From an uncultured Lachnospiraceae bacterium (GTDB lineage: Bacteria; Bacillota; Clostridia; Lachnospirales; Lachnospiraceae), in NCBI GenBank assembly GCA_947175175.1, contig CAMWLV010000010.1, forward strand, positions 1 to 45,801: a stretch of DNA of 45,801 nucleotides, written 5' to 3'. This document shows positions 1 through 10,369 of the stretch, one piece after another. The notes beneath the pieces are model-generated. The model was not told where the DNA came from and did not search any database. It saw nothing but the letters and a program-made list of their open reading frames with translations. The number at the start of each line of letters is the position of its first letter. Within the stretch, counting starts at the first letter, position 1. Position numbers and translations under genes: made by a program.

Positions 1-491
1 TGTGCCAGAAAATCAATAAATACCTGATTATTCGATGCACTGTCAACCTCATCAACCATAAGCACAATCGGTTTTGGAGCTTTTACACAGATCCTGCTTA
101 GCCGCACGAACAATTCCTTCATACTTGTGCTTCCTGGCAATACCAGCAACTCTGACAATGGAGTCATCAATTCTTCCCTGTTGTCCAGTTCCATAATCAT
201 TGCTTTATCAATCATGATCTCCGCAAATGCGCGAACAAATGTATGCGTATCTACAAAATCCTCTGTTCCAATTTTCTGAAAATCTAAAGAAAAGACAATA
301 TAATCCTTTTTCAGATACTTTGCCAGCGCTTTGAGCGTTGTCGTCTTCCCATACTGGCGGCCTTTGTTGATGACAAAATACTTTTTCCTGTCAACCAACA
401 TGGTCTTGATCTGATCGAGCCTGTCATCCAGTTTGACCATATAATGTTCTTCTGGTCTGCAGGCACCTTCTGTATTAAAATAACGCGTCAT
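1..491 (-). CDS. AAA-type ATP-binding protein, C-terminus truncated by window edge
   Basis: Own translation of the minus strand from the ATG at 491: MTRYFNTEGACRPEEHYMVKLDDRLDQIKTMLVDRKKYFVINKGRQYGKTTTLKALAKYL...APKPIVLMVDEVDSASNNQ; P-loop-like GRQYGKTTT and Walker B-like IVLMVDEVD. Open to the window edge, hence absent from the ORF track. Confidence 0.75.
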   Translation of the reverse strand, partial: MTRYFNTEGACRPEEHYMVKLDDRLDQIKTMLVDRKKYFVINKGRQYGKTTTLKALAKYLKKDYIVFSLDFQKIGTEDFVDTHTFVRAFAEIMIDKAMIMELDNREELMTPLSELLVLPGSTSMKELFVRLSRICVKAPKPIVLMVDEVDSASNNQVFIDFLA

Positions 492-494
492 TCT

Positions 495-546
495 TATACC
501 CCCCTGCGTGTTCCGTCACGCATACCAATCAATCGTTTGAAAGTGA
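495..546 (-). repeat. Junction element copy A (partial: hairpin plus RBS region)
   Basis: ccccctgcgtgttccgtcacgcataccaatcaatcgtttgaaagtga matches copies at 23838 and 24891; inverted repeat TGCGTG/CACGCA. Confidence 0.8.
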
Positions 547-550
547 TATA

Positions 551-886
551 CTAAACTCTATACACATTCACCACTCTGATATACCACGGATAATCCTTGA
601 CAATTCCCAGATGTGCTTTGAGCTGGTCATGTAATACATTCAACTGTGAAGCTGTGACGACCACTCCCGCATCAGAGCTGCCAAGCTTTAATTCCAGCGT
701 ATTGCAGCTACTTCCCAGCCGCAGTACACCCTGATCGATCAAGATACTGAAATCCAGTACCTCTCCCCTTCTATTTCTGGACACTGTTCCGCCCACGCCA
801 AACAGACTGACCAGCTTATTATAAAATTCCGTTCTGTCATCTACCCTGAATCCCAGATCGAAACAGATAAAATGTTCACGCGTCAT
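551..886 (-). CDS. hypothetical protein (111 aa)
   Basis: Complete ORF with RBS-like aggagg upstream of the ATG; no family recognised. Confidence 0.5.
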   Translation of the reverse strand: MTREHFICFDLGFRVDDRTEFYNKLVSLFGVGGTVSRNRRGEVLDFSILIDQGVLRLGSSCNTLELKLGSSDAGVVVTASQLNVLHDQLKAHLGIVKDYPWYIRVVNVYRV

Positions 887-1141
887 ACATAATCCTCCTT
901 TACTTTTTAATAAAGCAGAAAAAGCTTTCCCCCACTTACAGTATACACGCCGCGCAAGGTTTGGACAACACCCAAAATCAGCATTTCATACCCCGTTTGC
1001 ACCACCCTCTCCTTAGGAACCGTAGAAAAATACGTGACACATCTTGACTTGGCATTTCTATCAACACAGCCGCAAATATAAAATTCTTATACTACCCTAT
1101 TCTATATAACGACTGAGCACAGGAGAAAGTCAAATTATAAC

Positions 1142-1171
1142 AAAAAAACTGCTCATAATAAGCAGTTTTTT
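1142..1171 (-). terminator. Rho-independent terminator after nagA
   Basis: AAAAAACTGCT-cataata-AGCAGTTTTTT, 8 bp downstream of the nagA stop. Confidence 0.85.
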
Positions 1172-1178
1172 AAGTTCT

Positions 1179-2303
1179 TTATCCTATCACCCTAACCAAC
1201 CTCAAATCCCTATCCACAAGCAACACATCCGCCCGTTTTCCGGCTGCGATTGCCCCGACTTTGTCATCAATCCCGATGCTTTTTGCAGGATTGATGGTCG
1301 CTGCTGCCACTGCTTTCTCCAGCGGAATGCCGAAGGCCACCGCTGTCCGCATGCAGTCATACAGATTTGTCACGGAACCCGCAATCGTGCCGTCTGACAG
1401 TGTGGCAAGTTTTCCCTTTACACAGACCTGCTGTCCGCCCAGCGTATACGTTCCATCGCCCATACCAGCTGCGCGCATGGAATCGCTGATCAGCACGATT
1501 CTGCCCGGAAACATCGCAAAAGCCGCGCGCACTGCACTCGCATGCACATGAATGCCATCGCAGATCAATTCCGCCATACAGGTCTTGTCCTCTGCCGCCG
1601 CACCGATCACCCCCGGTTCCCGGTGTGAAAAAGGCGCCATCGCATTAAACAAATGTGTAATATGCTTTGCCCCTGCATCAAGTGCTTTTCTTGCCGTGTC
1701 ATAGTCTGCCGCAGTATGCCCCAGGGATATTGTCGTTTCGTCCTTCAACACCCCGATAAACTCTAATGCCCCCGGCATATTGGGCGCAAGTGTCACCAGA
1801 CGGATATGCCGTCCGAGCTGCGTGGGACAGGCTGCGGCACACCTTGCATTACACTCCCTGAAAAACGCAATATCTGGCTGCTGCACATAATCGCCTGCAT
1901 GTGCCCCTTTTTTCTGTGTGTCCAGAAAAGGTCCTTCCATATTAATTCCTGCAATCTGCGCCATATCTGGCGTTATCTCCAAGTCCTTCATGGCATCGAA
2001 CATCGCCAGAAACTGATTTCGCGGAAGTGTCATCGTTGTGGGACAATAAGCCGTGATACCACGACTTTTTTCATATCTTAAGATCTCAGAAAGCCCTTTG
2101 GCATCTGCATCGGAAAAGTCAAATCCCACTGCACCATGGCTGTGCACATCGATCAGCCCTGGAATGACATACAAACCTTCTGCATCGATCACTTCCATGT
2201 CACTGATATCCGCGTTCTCCACAAATTGGTGATTCTTTATAAAAATGTCTCTTTTCTGAAAACATTGATCTTCCCCGTAAACAAGACCGTTTTTAATAAC
2301 CAT
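1179..2303 (-). CDS. nagA: N-acetylglucosamine-6-phosphate deacetylase
   Basis: DVHSHGAVGFDF, NMEGPF, GHTAADYD, THLFNAM, DGIHVH, SDSMRAAG motifs; overlaps nagB. Confidence 0.95.
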   Translation of the reverse strand: MVIKNGLVYGEDQCFQKRDIFIKNHQFVENADISDMEVIDAEGLYVIPGLIDVHSHGAVGFDFSDADAKGLSEILRYEKSRGITAYCPTTMTLPRNQFLAMFDAMKDLEITPDMAQIAGINMEGPFLDTQKKGAHAGDYVQQPDIAFFRECNARCAAACPTQLGRHIRLVTLAPNMPGALEFIGVLKDETTISLGHTAADYDTARKALDAGAKHITHLFNAMAPFSHREPGVIGAAAEDKTCMAELICDGIHVHASAVRAAFAMFPGRIVLISDSMRAAGMGDGTYTLGGQQVCVKGKLATLSDGTIAGSVTNLYDCMRTAVAFGIPLEKAVAAATINPAKSIGIDDKVGAIAAGKRADVLLVDRDLRLVRVIG

Positions 2304-3066
2304 ATCTGCCTCCTGGTCGCGCTTTTTGATCCGCCGTCATTTCCCCTGCCGCTTCCTGATCCGCCACAACCGTCACATCGGAATGCAGCTGCAGTATCGA
2401 TCCCGGAACCTGCGGACAGATTGAACCATGCATCACTTGTTTTAGGATTCCCGCTTTTTCCGCACCGCTCACCACAAGCAGTATCTTTTTTGCCCGGAAA
2501 ATTGTTCCAATCCCCATTGTGTATGCTTTTCGCGGGACATCCTCTGCCCTGTCAAAAAAGCGCTTGTTTGCCTCAATCGTCTTCTCTGCCAGATCCACCA
2601 GATGCACATCCTTCACAAAGGCATCCGACGGCTCATTAAAGCCGATATGCCCATTGTGTCCCAATCCCAGAAGCTGCATGTCGATTCCGCCCAAGAGACT
2701 AATCAGATTCTGATACCGCCCGCATTCCCTGTCTGCGTCCAAATTCTTTCCATCTGGCAGAAACTGTCTTCCTTTTGGCAGATTCACCTTGGAAAACAAG
2801 TGCTCTGTCATAAAATAATGATAGCTCTGTTCATTGTCCGGTGCAAGACCATAATACTCATCTAAATTCACTGTTGTGATCTGCGAGAAATCCAGCTCAC
2901 CACTCTGATTCCATGCTGTCAGCTGTTCATATATGCCGATTGGCGTTGAGCCTGTCGCCAGTCCGAGAACACTGTCTGGCTTTAAAGTAATCTGTGACGC
3001 CATAATACTTGCGGCTTTCCGACACATATCGTTATAATGTTCTGTTATAATTAATCTCATTTGCAC
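2293..3066 (-). CDS. nagB: glucosamine-6-phosphate deaminase
   Basis: LGLATGSTPIGIYEQL, TVNLDEYYGL, GLGHNGHIGFNEPSDAF motifs. Confidence 0.95.
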   Translation of the reverse strand: MQMRLIITEHYNDMCRKAASIMASQITLKPDSVLGLATGSTPIGIYEQLTAWNQSGELDFSQITTVNLDEYYGLAPDNEQSYHYFMTEHLFSKVNLPKGRQFLPDGKNLDADRECGRYQNLISLLGGIDMQLLGLGHNGHIGFNEPSDAFVKDVHLVDLAEKTIEANKRFFDRAEDVPRKAYTMGIGTIFRAKKILLVVSGAEKAGILKQVMHGSICPQVPGSILQLHSDVTVVADQEAAGEMTADQKARPGGRYGY

Positions 3067-3078
3067 TCCTCATCCTAT

Positions 3079-4068
3079 TCACCCTGATAATTCACTGCTA
3101 TGCTGGTAAACCAATCCTGCCGCCCCGATCAACCCTGCATGATTTCCATTTTCTGCAATGACCACTTGCGGAATGTATGTGACTGCATTTCCAAAGCAGT
3201 TTTCCCGCAGATATTGATTGAGCGGGTTGGTCAGCTTTTCGCCCTGTGCGCACACTCCGCCGCCGATCACGATAATATCGGGGCGGAAAATATTGGCAAG
3301 ATCAGTAATACCATCCGCCAGATAGCCGATATAATTTTCCACCAGTGTTTTTCCGCAGCTGTCGCCTGCCTCTGCCGCATCAAACGGCATTTTGGCATTC
3401 ATTGCATCCAAATCATTTCCACACAGCTCCCAAAGCATGGAATCCGGGTGTTGTTCCGCCATTTTCTTTGCATCATCGATCAGCGCCGTTGCGGAGGCAT
3501 ATGCTTCCAGACAGTCATATCTGCCGCAGGTGCATCTCCTTCTTTCGGAACCGCATTTGATGTGTCCAAGCTCTGCGCCACCGGAGTGACCACCTTCAAA
3601 AATCTTTCCGTCAAGCACGATCCCGCCGCCGACTCCTGTGCCCAGTGTCAGGAACACCGCATTCTGATATCCTTTTCCCGCTCCCTTGAGCACTTCGCCC
3701 AGCGTTGCGCAGTTCGCGTCATTTTGGACAAATACAGGTACTGGCAGGTACTTTTTGAGTACATCTGCGAGAGGAACATGATCCCACTGTATATTATTGG
3801 AATATAACACAATTCCATTCTCACTGTCAATGATTCCCGGGCTTCCCACACCGGCTCCCAGACAATCCGCCACAGTATAGCCGTTTTCCTCCAGTAGTGC
3901 CGCCGCGGTATTTCCCATGTCCGCGATCACCTGCTCATAAGGTCTTTCCCCATTTGTCGGTATTGATGTCTGCGCCAGCACTTCGTAAGACGCATCCACA
4001 AGTCCGATCTTCACTGCAGTTCCGCCAAGGTCAATCCCCACTGCCACCTGCTTTCCTTTGTCTGACAT
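3079..4068 (-). CDS. ROK family sugar kinase (glucokinase / N-acetylhexosamine kinase type)
   Basis: VGIDLGGTAVKIG, VFVQNDANCATLGE, GTGVGGGIV, CTCGRYDCLEAYAS zinc motif. Confidence 0.9.
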   Translation of the reverse strand: MSDKGKQVAVGIDLGGTAVKIGLVDASYEVLAQTSIPTNGERPYEQVIADMGNTAAALLEENGYTVADCLGAGVGSPGIIDSENGIVLYSNNIQWDHVPLADVLKKYLPVPVFVQNDANCATLGEVLKGAGKGYQNAVFLTLGTGVGGGIVLDGKIFEGGHSGGAELGHIKCGSERRRCTCGRYDCLEAYASATALIDDAKKMAEQHPDSMLWELCGNDLDAMNAKMPFDAAEAGDSCGKTLVENYIGYLADGITDLANIFRPDIIVIGGGVCAQGEKLTNPLNQYLRENCFGNAVTYIPQVVIAENGNHAGLIGAAGLVYQHSSELSG

Positions 4069-4087
4069 CGTTATCCCCCATTCTCAC

Positions 4088-4163
4088 TTAGGAACTGTTC
4101 AAAAATAACCTATGCATCTTGATATGTCTATTTCTGATATGTCTATTTCTTAACAGTTCCTTA
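4088..4163. repeat. MITE-like palindromic element copy 1
   Basis: TTAGGAACTGTTcAAAAATAAC ... TTCTTAACAGTTCCTTA; ends AGGAACTGTT/AACAGTTCCT are perfect inverted repeats. Confidence 0.75.
4121..4150. repeat. 15-bp perfect tandem duplication inside MITE copy 1
   Basis: gatatgtctatttct gatatgtctatttct. Confidence 0.9.
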
Positions 4164-4170
4164 ATTACCA

Positions 4171-4190
4171 GCGCCCGGAAACCCGGGCGC
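4171..4190. other. GC-rich intergenic hairpin (GH85 to ROK gap)
   Basis: GCGCCCGG-aaac-CCGGGCGC; no U-tract on the minus strand. Confidence 0.7.
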
Positions 4191-4228
4191 CGGCAAAATA
4201 CTTTATTCTAATTTCCTATTCCGTCACT

Positions 4229-7117
4229 TTACTCCAGTGTGTCCTCTAATCCATAAACCTCCACTTCGTAGATGCGCGCTGCGCTGTCGCTTCCCTGTGT
4301 CGGTTTGTTTACCACAAGTTTGACATACTGTGCTTTCACAGGTGCAAATGCGTCATGCGTCGTACCTGCTGTATTTCTGGTCACGCTGCGCACTTCCTCA
4401 AATGCCGATCCGTCCTCGCTGACATAGATTGCATAGGACTTCGTATTCATGTCCGCACTCTCTCCGCCTGCCTCAGCGTGGTAGACATCCACTGCACTCA
4501 CCGTCTTCACAGAACCAAGATCCAGCGTAATCTCATGCGGTGCACTTCCTGTCGCACACCATTTCTTCTTGTAATCGCCGTCCACTGCAAACTGCGGTGC
4601 CTCGTTGTCATTGACATATGCGTCAGCCTCTGTACCAGCTCCTTGTGAGAGAAGCACAAGCCCTTCTGATGCCTTTTCAGTGATTATGATATAGCCATCC
4701 TTAGCTGCCTCACTGCTGCCAGACTCATTTTCTGCCTTCATGGAAACAGCATAGACGCCCTCTTTGTCATATGTAACAGAAACCGTATCACCTTCTGCGG
4801 ACTCCTTGTCTGCGCCTGTCAGTGTCCAAGTCACCTTCTGTGTATTCTGTGAGCTCAGGCTCTGGAAAGTAATGGTCTCCCCCGGCGCTGTCAGTGTGAT
4901 GTCTGCTGTAAACGCCGCCTTCGGAATACTGTTGTCCGGCCAATCCATCGTCACGGTCGCACCTGTGCCTTCTACTAAAAGAGCATTCACCGGAACCACC
5001 TCGAATGTGGATTTGTTGGTCTCGTCTGTGCGCGGCAGTGTATTGATATAGAAGCTGTTTGTGTTGGATACGCCCAGTAGCGATTTGGTCTGATCCTGAT
5101 TGATCCGGTAAACCTCATAGTAATCAGTCTGAACGTCGCTGTCCCATGAGAGGCGCACGCCGGCATACATTCCATCCTCGTCAAACTCGCTGTCAAGCAC
5201 CTTCACATTGCTCACGGAAGCGGTCTCCTCAGTGTCCGCCTCTATCATTGTGATATTGCCAAAGCGGAACTGCAGATTGTCAATATCCGCACCCGATGTC
5301 AGCCTGTAGGAAATCACTTTTATAGTCTTCCCTGCCAATTCTGACGTCGTATAATGAACTGTCGTCCACTCGTCCTGTACCTTTTTGTCGCCTTCGAGTA
5401 CCAGCTCAGAGCCGTCGTCAAGCGTCAGCACTGCGTCAAGTGCAACTTCCGCCCCCTTTGCCCTTGCGGTGGTGGTAAAAGTCATCTTGTCTGATACCGG
5501 CAGGCTTGCGCTGTACATCTTGATATCCGATGACACACCCTGCTTCATTGCCCCACGGAGAATCAAACTGGTTCCGCCGTAGTATGCATCGCCCACGTCA
5601 AGGTCGGCTGACAGCTTGTTGTCCTCCCCGTCCTTGATGATATAGCGGTATGTCGGCAGGACATCCGATATGCTTCGATTGTTCCAGTCAAGCATGCTGA
5701 TCTGCTCACCCTGTTTGTAAAAACCATATCCGTTTCCTGTCGAGAAGTTGGTCACAAACGGAAGTGATGTGAGTACAGTACGCTCCACCACATAAGTGGA
5801 AATTCCGCGCCAGTCCGTGTCCCCTTCTGCCTGCACATCTGCGGAGGGATCGCCTTTGGAATTTACCCACAGCTTATTTTCCTTCTTCCAGAAATCCTGT
5901 ATCATCTGTGAAGAAAAATACGACCAGCTCGGACAGTAAAGTCCCAATGATGTATACGTTCCGCCATCTGGATTCTCAAACAGGTTCCACTTGATCGGCG
6001 TATCATAACCGTTGCTCTGTAAGTCAATACCTGCATACAAATTATAGGGATCGATCTGCTGTTCCTCTGCCAGTGCAGCGGACGCTTTCAGCAACTCGTC
6101 AGGGGCAAGCGTGTCCGTTGTCCACCAGAAATTCAGGAACATGGAATCTGCCACAGACGCATCCTCATCATTTTTCAGATATGCCACATTCTTATCTGTC
6201 AATGCATTCTGCCAGTCCATCTTACCGTCCACTGTCATGGAATCATAGTACACCAGTTCCAAATCCGGTGCCTTTTCCTTAAAATAAGAAAGAAATCCCT
6301 GCATCTGTGCTGCGTGTTCCTTTGTCAGCGGCTCCGCATCTGTTCCCTCCGTCTCCTGATTGATAAACCATCCGTCGAATCCATAAGTCTCAGCTACTTC
6401 AATCAGCTTATCCACAACTGGATAGTTGCCGTCATCCGCCTGTTGAAGCAGGTCATCCAGCCACTCCATCTTTCCGCCATGTGCAGTCTGCGGCATAAAT
6501 ACGGTTCCGATCACTTTCACACCGTTCTTGTGCCCTGCGTCCACCACATCGGCACTCGGCGCAACGATCAATCCCTCTCCGGAAGAACCACCCCAGTATA
6601 CCAGCAAATCCACATACTGCCAGTAGGAGAACGCGTTTGCCTCCGCCTTGTTCAGTCCATGCGGGGAATTTCCGCTGGTACTGCCATTCATGATGGAGAT
6701 TGCCATGATCTGCGTATCCTTATTCTGTGTAGCATTTACCGTTTCAAGCGATGCAATGTCCGCGCGCTTTGCAAGCGGTACAGTACTCACATTAAAAATC
6801 AAATCTTCATCGTCCGCGGCATTCCACTCCAGAAGCTGCGCTGGAAACCAGTAGGACGCCTCCGGCTGGCGTGCCATAGTCAGTTCTTTATTGCCATTTT
6901 CTTCTGTCACAGAATACTTTGATGCCGTTTCCGCTTCCTGTTCTGTGGTCGTCTCCGGCTCTGCTGTCTCTGTGCCCACTTCTGTCTGCACCGTCTCCTG
7001 CGATACAGTCTGCTGTGTGTCCTGCGCCTTGTCACCTCCGCATGCTGCCATGCTGATTATCATGGACGCTGCTAAAATAATACTGATAACTTTTTTCCCA
7101 TATTCCTTTTTTCGCAT
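4229..7117 (-). CDS. GH85 endo-beta-N-acetylglucosaminidase, lipoprotein, with C-terminal PKD-like and F5/8C (CBM32-like) domains
   Basis: Signal/lipobox MRKKEYGKKVISIILAASMIISMAACGG; GH85 motif YGFDGWFINQETEG; PKD-like PKAAFTADITLTAPGETITF; C-terminal discoidin-like ITLDLGSVKTVSAVDVYHA. Start trimmed to the MRKKEYGKK ATG with an upstream AAAAAGGAG. Confidence 0.92.
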   Translation of the reverse strand: MRKKEYGKKVISIILAASMIISMAACGGDKAQDTQQTVSQETVQTEVGTETAEPETTTEQEAETASKYSVTEENGNKELTMARQPEASYWFPAQLLEWNAADDEDLIFNVSTVPLAKRADIASLETVNATQNKDTQIMAISIMNGSTSGNSPHGLNKAEANAFSYWQYVDLLVYWGGSSGEGLIVAPSADVVDAGHKNGVKVIGTVFMPQTAHGGKMEWLDDLLQQADDGNYPVVDKLIEVAETYGFDGWFINQETEGTDAEPLTKEHAAQMQGFLSYFKEKAPDLELVYYDSMTVDGKMDWQNALTDKNVAYLKNDEDASVADSMFLNFWWTTDTLAPDELLKASAALAEEQQIDPYNLYAGIDLQSNGYDTPIKWNLFENPDGGTYTSLGLYCPSWSYFSSQMIQDFWKKENKLWVNSKGDPSADVQAEGDTDWRGISTYVVERTVLTSLPFVTNFSTGNGYGFYKQGEQISMLDWNNRSISDVLPTYRYIIKDGEDNKLSADLDVGDAYYGGTSLILRGAMKQGVSSDIKMYSASLPVSDKMTFTTTARAKGAEVALDAVLTLDDGSELVLEGDKKVQDEWTTVHYTTSELAGKTIKVISYRLTSGADIDNLQFRFGNITMIEADTEETASVSNVKVLDSEFDEDGMYAGVRLSWDSDVQTDYYEVYRINQDQTKSLLGVSNTNSFYINTLPRTDETNKSTFEVVPVNALLVEGTGATVTMDWPDNSIPKAAFTADITLTAPGETITFQSLSSQNTQKVTWTLTGADKESAEGDTVSVTYDKEGVYAVSMKAENESGSSEAAKDGYIIITEKASEGLVLLSQGAGTEADAYVNDNEAPQFAVDGDYKKKWCATGSAPHEITLDLGSVKTVSAVDVYHAEAGGESADMNTKSYAIYVSEDGSAFEEVRSVTRNTAGTTHDAFAPVKAQYVKLVVNKPTQGSDSAARIYEVEVYGLEDTLE

Positions 7118-7149
7118 AATATATTTGTCTCCTTTTTGATTCGCTACAA

Positions 7150-7186
7150 GCACCAAACCACGCAAAAGAATTTCGCGGTTTGATGC
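7150..7186 (-). other. Intergenic hairpin between GH38 and GH85
   Basis: GCACCAAACCACGCAAA / TTTCGCGGTTTGATGC inverted repeat. Confidence 0.7.
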
Positions 7187-7214
7187 CTGACACTATTTAC
7201 ACTGTCCGCAATCA

Positions 7215-10200
7215 TTAACATACCTTCACTGTTACCACTTCATACGGCTTCAGTACAACTTCGATTTCTTTACCCGCCACATCTGCTTCACAATCTGTCT
7301 CCTCCAGCAGATTACAGATATATGCTTTGTTAAAATCAGTGTTTACAGTCAGTTTCGTCTTTGTGTATGCATTTTCCGATTCATACATACGTATGATCGT
7401 TCCGTCTCCGTTCTCGGCATTTTTGATCGTCTCGATAACGACATTTGCATGTGCCACAGATGCAAAGGAGTAGGTATCCTTCTCCTCTGTCCGTGTCTGC
7501 ACGAGCAACGGCTGATTCAGCTTGTATGCCTCTGCCACTGTGCCAGCTGCACGCCAGCTTTCCGCATGAGGATAGATCGCATAGGTAAACACATGCTCCT
7601 CCTGGTCTGTCGTCGGATTCGGCTCAATTCCCGATTTGATCAGTGTCAGCGCCATATTAGAATCCTTCACAGAATGCCCATACTTACAGTCATTTAATAA
7701 GGAAACTCCGTAATGCCCCTCGGAGAGATCCATCCACTTCTGCCCGCAGCTCTCAAAGCGCGCCACATCCCAGCTCGTATTCTGGTGTGTCTTTCTCGTC
7801 AGATTGCCAAACTGTATGTCAAACGCTGCCTCATCCGTGTGCACTGCCACTGGGAAATGCACCTTCAACAATGTCTGGTGTTCCTTCCAGTCCACATGTG
7901 TCACAAACTCAATCCTGCGGCTGTCTGCGTAGAAAATAATCTTCTGCTGGATTGTGGACTGCGATGCCTTTCTCGTGACCTCAAGCACTGCGCGCACCGC
8001 GCCAATCTCTGTCCACTCCATGTGCTCCACATTGTCCACGTCCCAGAATTTTTCCGTATAATAAATATCAATGTCCCAGTTGTCAAAGTAGATCGGTTTA
8101 TCCTCGTACATGCGCAGAAGGTTTGCACGCTCTCCCTGCTGTACTATTTCACGGTCGTTTTCCTTGTCATAAATACTGGTAAACATTCCCTGCTGGTCAA
8201 ACTTTACTGTGTAGAACGGTGTTTCCAGCTGATATTCTCCAACCAGTGTAAACGGCGCTTTCTCAACTGCTGATGCCGTATCGCTGACCGTAAATGACTT
8301 GTAGCCCTTTGACGGCAGATTCCGCACAAATGCAATGCTTCCGTCCTTTGTCTTCTGTATCGGATAAATCACGCCGTCCGAATCCATGAGCACGCTGCCC
8401 TCCAGCTCGCCCAGATTGACAATATCGTCCCTCACCTGACCTGTCGTGTTGAAAACCGTGACTGCCTCGCCGCTTCCCGCGATCGCTTTCCTGCGCTCTG
8501 CGGTCATCGACGCAAGCTGCTCTGCCAGTCTGCCATACTCTTCCTTCGTCACCTCATAGACCTCATGAATGGATGAGCCGGGAAGTATGTCATGGAACTG
8601 GTTCAGCAGCACAACTTTCCACATCGCCTCTAACTCCTCCTGTTGATATGCCATCTCTGTAGCTGTCAATACCTACAACACATCCAGATGCCTCCCTCCA
8701 AGCTCTGATTTCCGATTGGAACGCTTGTTTCTCGCCATGGAGGTCAATGTGCCTCTGTGATACTCAAAATAGAGCTCACCCTCCCACACTGGAAGTCGAT
8801 TATTGCCGCTGACGCGCTCATTCAGCTCGTCAAAATAGGTGCGTGCAAACTCCTGACGGACTTTGGGAATCCCCTTAACGCCCTTTTCCATACGGATAGA
8901 CGTTTCCAGCATTTCCCTTGTCGGTCCGCCGCCTCCATCTCCATAGCCGTAGGACACCAGAATGTCATTGTTGATATCCTTGTTCTGATAGCGCATCCAG
9001 CCGCCCATGATCGCATCCGGGTGAAGCATTCCGTTGTATGTCGTGAAGAAGTCTTTGATCGGCTGGTTTACGCCCAATGTCGTGATCAGATGCGTCAGCA
9101 CCTCCGTTCCGTCAATACCCCTCCAGCGCATTGTGTCATAAGGTATTTTGTTAAACTGGTTCCACGCAAGTTTGGTGGTCATAAAATAGTCAATCCCGCA
9201 CTTTTTCATAATCTGCGGAAGTGCACCGGAGTAGCCAAACACATCCGGCAGCCACAGAATGCGGTTGTCCACGCCAAACTCTTCCTTGAAAAAGCGTTTG
9301 CCGTGCATAAACTGGCGCACAAGGGACTCGCCCGAAGTCAGATTGCAGTCTGCCTCCACCCACATGCCGCCCTCTGGCTCCCAGCGTCCTTCCTTGATGC
9401 GCTCTTTTGCCTTCTCGTATACTTCCGGATAGCGCTCCTTCAAAAACGCATACAGCTGCGGCTGGCTCGACATAAATTTATAATTTGGATACTCCTCCAT
9501 CAGCTTCAAAACGGTTGCAAAGCTGCGCCCTGTCTTTTCCCTTGTCTGTTCCACTGTCCACCACCACGCAACATCAATGTGCGTATGTCCGATACAAGTA
9601 GCAATCACATCCTGATATCCCGCCAGGTCAGAATACAATGCTTTGTCGATATAGTCTGACGCCTCAGATAACGTGCGGTAAAATGCCTCGGAATACGGAG
9701 TCCTGAGATCCAAGAAATTCACTGTATGATTCAATATTTCCTCGATGTCCCTGCGGTTCTTGTCGTCCTCCTCCATCCTGGAAAACGCTGCGAGCGGCAC
9801 CCACAGATCATAGTAGAGTTTCTCGATCTTGTCATCAATCTCCTGCATCTCCACGATCAAGTTAAACTCCGTATGTAGTATTCCAGTATACGCCTGAAGT
9901 CCGATCTCCAGCAAATCGCCCTCCTTTGCAGACGGAGACAGAAATACATCTCTGTGATTCATATCAATACCCTGTATCACTTCACCGTTTACAAACAGTA
10001 AGAACTGCGGATTCTTCGCATCATCCCACTCGTCGATCTGTGTGCGCACATGGAGCCACATCCGCTTACCATCCAGCTCCTTTGGCACCTGATAAGTCGT
10101 CTTGAACCAGTAATGGCGGTCTTTTCCATACCAGTGCATCTTCTTGCAGTCAAAATCCTCCCACACTGTCATGTCCGCCTCTGCTTCTTCAGGACGCAAA

Positions 10201-10307
10201 TAATTTCCTTCTTTGTACTGCCAATTATCAATTGTAAACTTTTGCTTAATCTTTAATTTCTTTAACTCGTCGCAGATTACATTAACTCTCTTATCCAAAA
10301 AATGCAT
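7215..10307 (-). pseudogene. GH38 alpha-mannosidase interrupted by an in-frame TAG (ORFs 8673..10307 and 8669..7215, same frame)
   Basis: N-half: GHTHIDVAWWWTVEQTREK, ILWLPDVFGYSGALPQI, EYHRGTLTSMARNKRSNRKSELGGRHLDVL*. C-half resumes in the same frame: VLTATEMAYQQEELEAMWKVVLLNQFHDILPGSSIHEVY. Stop codon at 8675-8673. Confidence 0.88.
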
Positions 10308-10320
10308 ATGCTACCTCCAT

Positions 10321-10340
10321 TTCTGCATTATTATGCAGAA
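10321..10340. other. Hairpin just upstream of the GH38 Shine-Dalgarno sequence
   Basis: TTCTGCAT-tatt-ATGCAGAA perfect 8-bp stem; on the minus strand it is followed directly by ATGGAGGTAGCATATG. Confidence 0.75.
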
Positions 10341-10369
10341 TTTTTCATTTTATTATATATTCATATAAT

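Noticed and set aside
8667-8681. Pyrrolysine or stop-codon recoding explanation for the GH38 TAG
   Set aside because: No pyl genes or recoding structure visible here; mutation or sequencing error is simpler.
8757-9659. 300-aa plus-strand ORF antisense to GH38
   Set aside because: Composition typical of an antisense shadow of a coding frame (His/Arg/Leu-rich), no RBS or family.
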